A stretch of DNA of 15,452 nucleotides from CAYTRP01 sp964625145 (GTDB taxonomy: Bacteria > Sumerlaeota > Sumerlaeia > SLMS01 > JAHLLQ01). Position numbers and translations under genes: made by a program. Positions 14,209-15,452 of this stretch are shown here, one piece after another. The DNA lies in the NCBI GenBank assembly GCA_964625145.1, contig CAZVAQ010000084.1, positions 1 through 15,452 of the forward strand, written 5' to 3'. Numbering within the stretch: the stretch's first letter is position 1; every line of letters begins with the position of its first letter. The notes under the pieces were generated by a model that saw nothing but the letters and a program-made list of their open reading frames with translations, had not been told where the DNA came from and searched no databases.

Positions 14209-15452
14209 TCATACCGTCTGCTGGAGTTCCGCCGCCTCCTCCTCTTCCTTCTCCTGCATGTAGTACAGGTTGTTGAGGAAATCGCGCAGGGCGCGGATGC
14301 GGTCCAGGGGCGGGGCGTCGCGCAGTGTGACGCTGCCGACGTTGATGCTCTCGGCGACGGCGGTGGCGACGCCGGGCGTTTCCTTTGCCGCCTTGCGCCA
14401 CAGCTCGCGGTGACTGTCCTCCATGGGACGCGAGAGCGACAAACGCGCGCCCTTCACGCTGGCCTCGACCAGCGAGATGCGAAGCCTCGCGGCGGCAAGG
14501 CGCACGCGCGTGAGCTCCAGCAGCGTGATCACCGGCTCGGGAAGCTCGCCGAAGCGATCGCGCAGTTCGGTGGCCAGGTCCTCCACCTCCGGCTGGCGCG
14601 TCATCAGCGAGAGGCGCTTGTAGAAGTTCACACGCTGCGTCTCGATGGGGATGTAGGGCGCGGGGATGTAGCTGCTGACGGGCCACTTGATCTCGACGTC
14701 GTGCTGGTCGTGGCGCTCCTCGCCCTTCAGGCGCGACACGGCCTCCTGCAGCATCTCGCAGTAAAGCTCGAAGCCGATCTCGTGGACGATGCCGTGTTGT
14801 TCCTTGCCGAGCAGGTTGCCGGCCCCGCGGATTTCCATGTCCCGCATGGCGATGTTGAATCCCGAGCCAAGCTCCGTGAATTCCTCGATGGCGGCCAGGC
14901 GCCGCACGGCCGTCTCGGTGATGGCCTGGCCCTGCGGCACGATCAAGTACGCGTACGCCCGGCGCTTCTCGCGGCCGACGCGGCCACGCAATTGGTACAA
15001 CTGCGCCAGGCCAAACGCGTCGGCGCGGTTGACGATGATCGTGTTCGCGTTCGGGATGTCGATGCCGGACTCGACGATGGTCGTGGAGATGAGGATGTCG
15101 TACTCGCGCTGGATGAAGCGGATCATGTGGTCCTCCAGATCCGATTCCTTCATCTGTCCGTGGGCGACGCCGATGCGCGCGTGGGGGACGATCTTCTGCA
15201 CCTGCTTGGCGATCTCGTTGATGTTGTGCACGCGGTTGTGGATGAAGAAGACTTGGCCGCCGCGGTTGAGCTCGCGCAGGATCGCCTCGGCGATGTGTTC
15301 CTCCTCCCAATGAATGATGCGCGTCTTGATGGGATGGCGGTCCGGCGGCGGTGTCGTGATGACGGAGAGGTCGCGCAGGCCCGCCAGCGCCATGTGCAGC
15401 GTGCGCGGGATGGGCGTGGCCGTCATGGTCAGGATGTCGACCTCGGCGCGCA
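14209..15452 (-). CDS. mfd: transcription-repair coupling factor Mfd, C-terminal part (gene runs off the window)
   Basis: About 413 residues of the C-terminal end are present; the frame is open to the window edge. The visible part starts in the helicase region (LRAEVDILTMTATPIPRTLHMALAGLRDLSVI, split here only by the edge) and includes motif V TTIVESGIDIPNANTIIV, motif VI QLYQLRGRVGR with the following TRG region, and the Mfd-specific D7 domain (from about YIPAPYIPIETQRVNFYKR to the end). Mfd is a DNA translocase that removes RNA polymerase stalled at lesions and recruits UvrA for nucleotide-excision repair. The typical length is about 1150 residues, so roughly the first 740 lie beyond 15452, including the UvrB-like and RNA-polymerase-binding domains. 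It ends in an acidic tail, KEEEEAAELQQTV. It converges with hicB and no terminator is seen between them. Confidence 0.97.
   Translation of the reverse strand, partial: RAEVDILTMTATPIPRTLHMALAGLRDLSVITTPPPDRHPIKTRIIHWEEEHIAEAILRELNRGGQVFFIHNRVHNINEIAKQVQKIVPHARIGVAHGQMKESDLEDHMIRFIQREYDILISTTIVESGIDIPNANTIIVNRADAFGLAQLYQLRGRVGREKRRAYAYLIVPQGQAITETAVRRLAAIEEFTELGSGFNIAMRDMEIRGAGNLLGKEQHGIVHEIGFELYCEMLQEAVSRLKGEERHDQHDVEIKWPVSSYIPAPYIPIETQRVNFYKRLSLMTRQPEVEDLATELRDRFGELPEPVITLLELTRVRLAAARLRISLVEASVKGARLSLSRPMEDSHRELWRKAAKETPGVATAVAESINVGSVTLRDAPPLDRIRALRDFLNNLYYMQEKEEEEAAELQQTV

Noticed and set aside
1..15452. A replication origin near the DnaA-like gene
   Set aside because: I found no cluster of TTATCCACA-type DnaA boxes on either strand, and dnaN, recF and gyrB are absent.

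Overview
This is a GC-rich bacterial chromosomal window carrying eleven recognisable genes and one gene cut by the right edge. Signal peptides, a PilT-type pilus-retraction ATPase and a MoxR ATPase point to a pilus-bearing, probably diderm bacterium. The mix of poorly recognisable envelope proteins with short tandem intergenic repeats would suit an uncultured environmental lineage (PVC or Sumerlaeota-like). That placement is a guess; nothing in the window fixes the phylum. I see no rRNA, tRNA, CRISPR array, insertion sequence or prophage.

Region 1 (180-7876, + strand) is a tight run of four genes. The first is the most unusual object here. It encodes about 1366 residues with a DnaG-primase-type CHC2 zinc-binding domain at the N-terminus, about 1000 residues of TPR-like helical repeats, and a complete DnaA-type AAA+ module (domain III) at the C-terminus. 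The DNA-binding domain IV of DnaA and the catalytic TOPRIM core of DnaG are both absent. Three unrecognised envelope-type genes follow: a one-pass membrane protein, a large exported helical protein joined to it by a 4-base GTGA overlap, and a membrane-anchored protein 39 bases downstream.

Region 2 (7877-10366, + strand) starts with a pair of near-identical palindromes spaced 21 bp apart that look like a tandem operator. They precede an exported protein of unknown function and a stand-alone MoxR AAA+ ATPase.

Region 3 (10394-11344, - strand) is a DUF368 polytopic membrane protein, the family now linked to undecaprenyl-phosphate recycling. A divergent intergenic stretch separates it from Region 4 (11638-13645, + strand), which holds PilT and, 4 bases on, an RmlD-like extended short-chain dehydrogenase/reductase.

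Region 4b (13750-14190, + strand) is a small, visibly more AT-rich HicA/HicB toxin-antitoxin pair. Region 5 (14209-15452, - strand) is the C-terminal third of the transcription-repair coupling factor Mfd, whose N-terminal part lies outside the window.

Two families of short tandem repeats occupy gene borders: a 9-bp unit (49-84 and, in opposite orientation, 11381-11425) and a 7-bp unit (4267-4294, with a decayed copy at 10372-10399).
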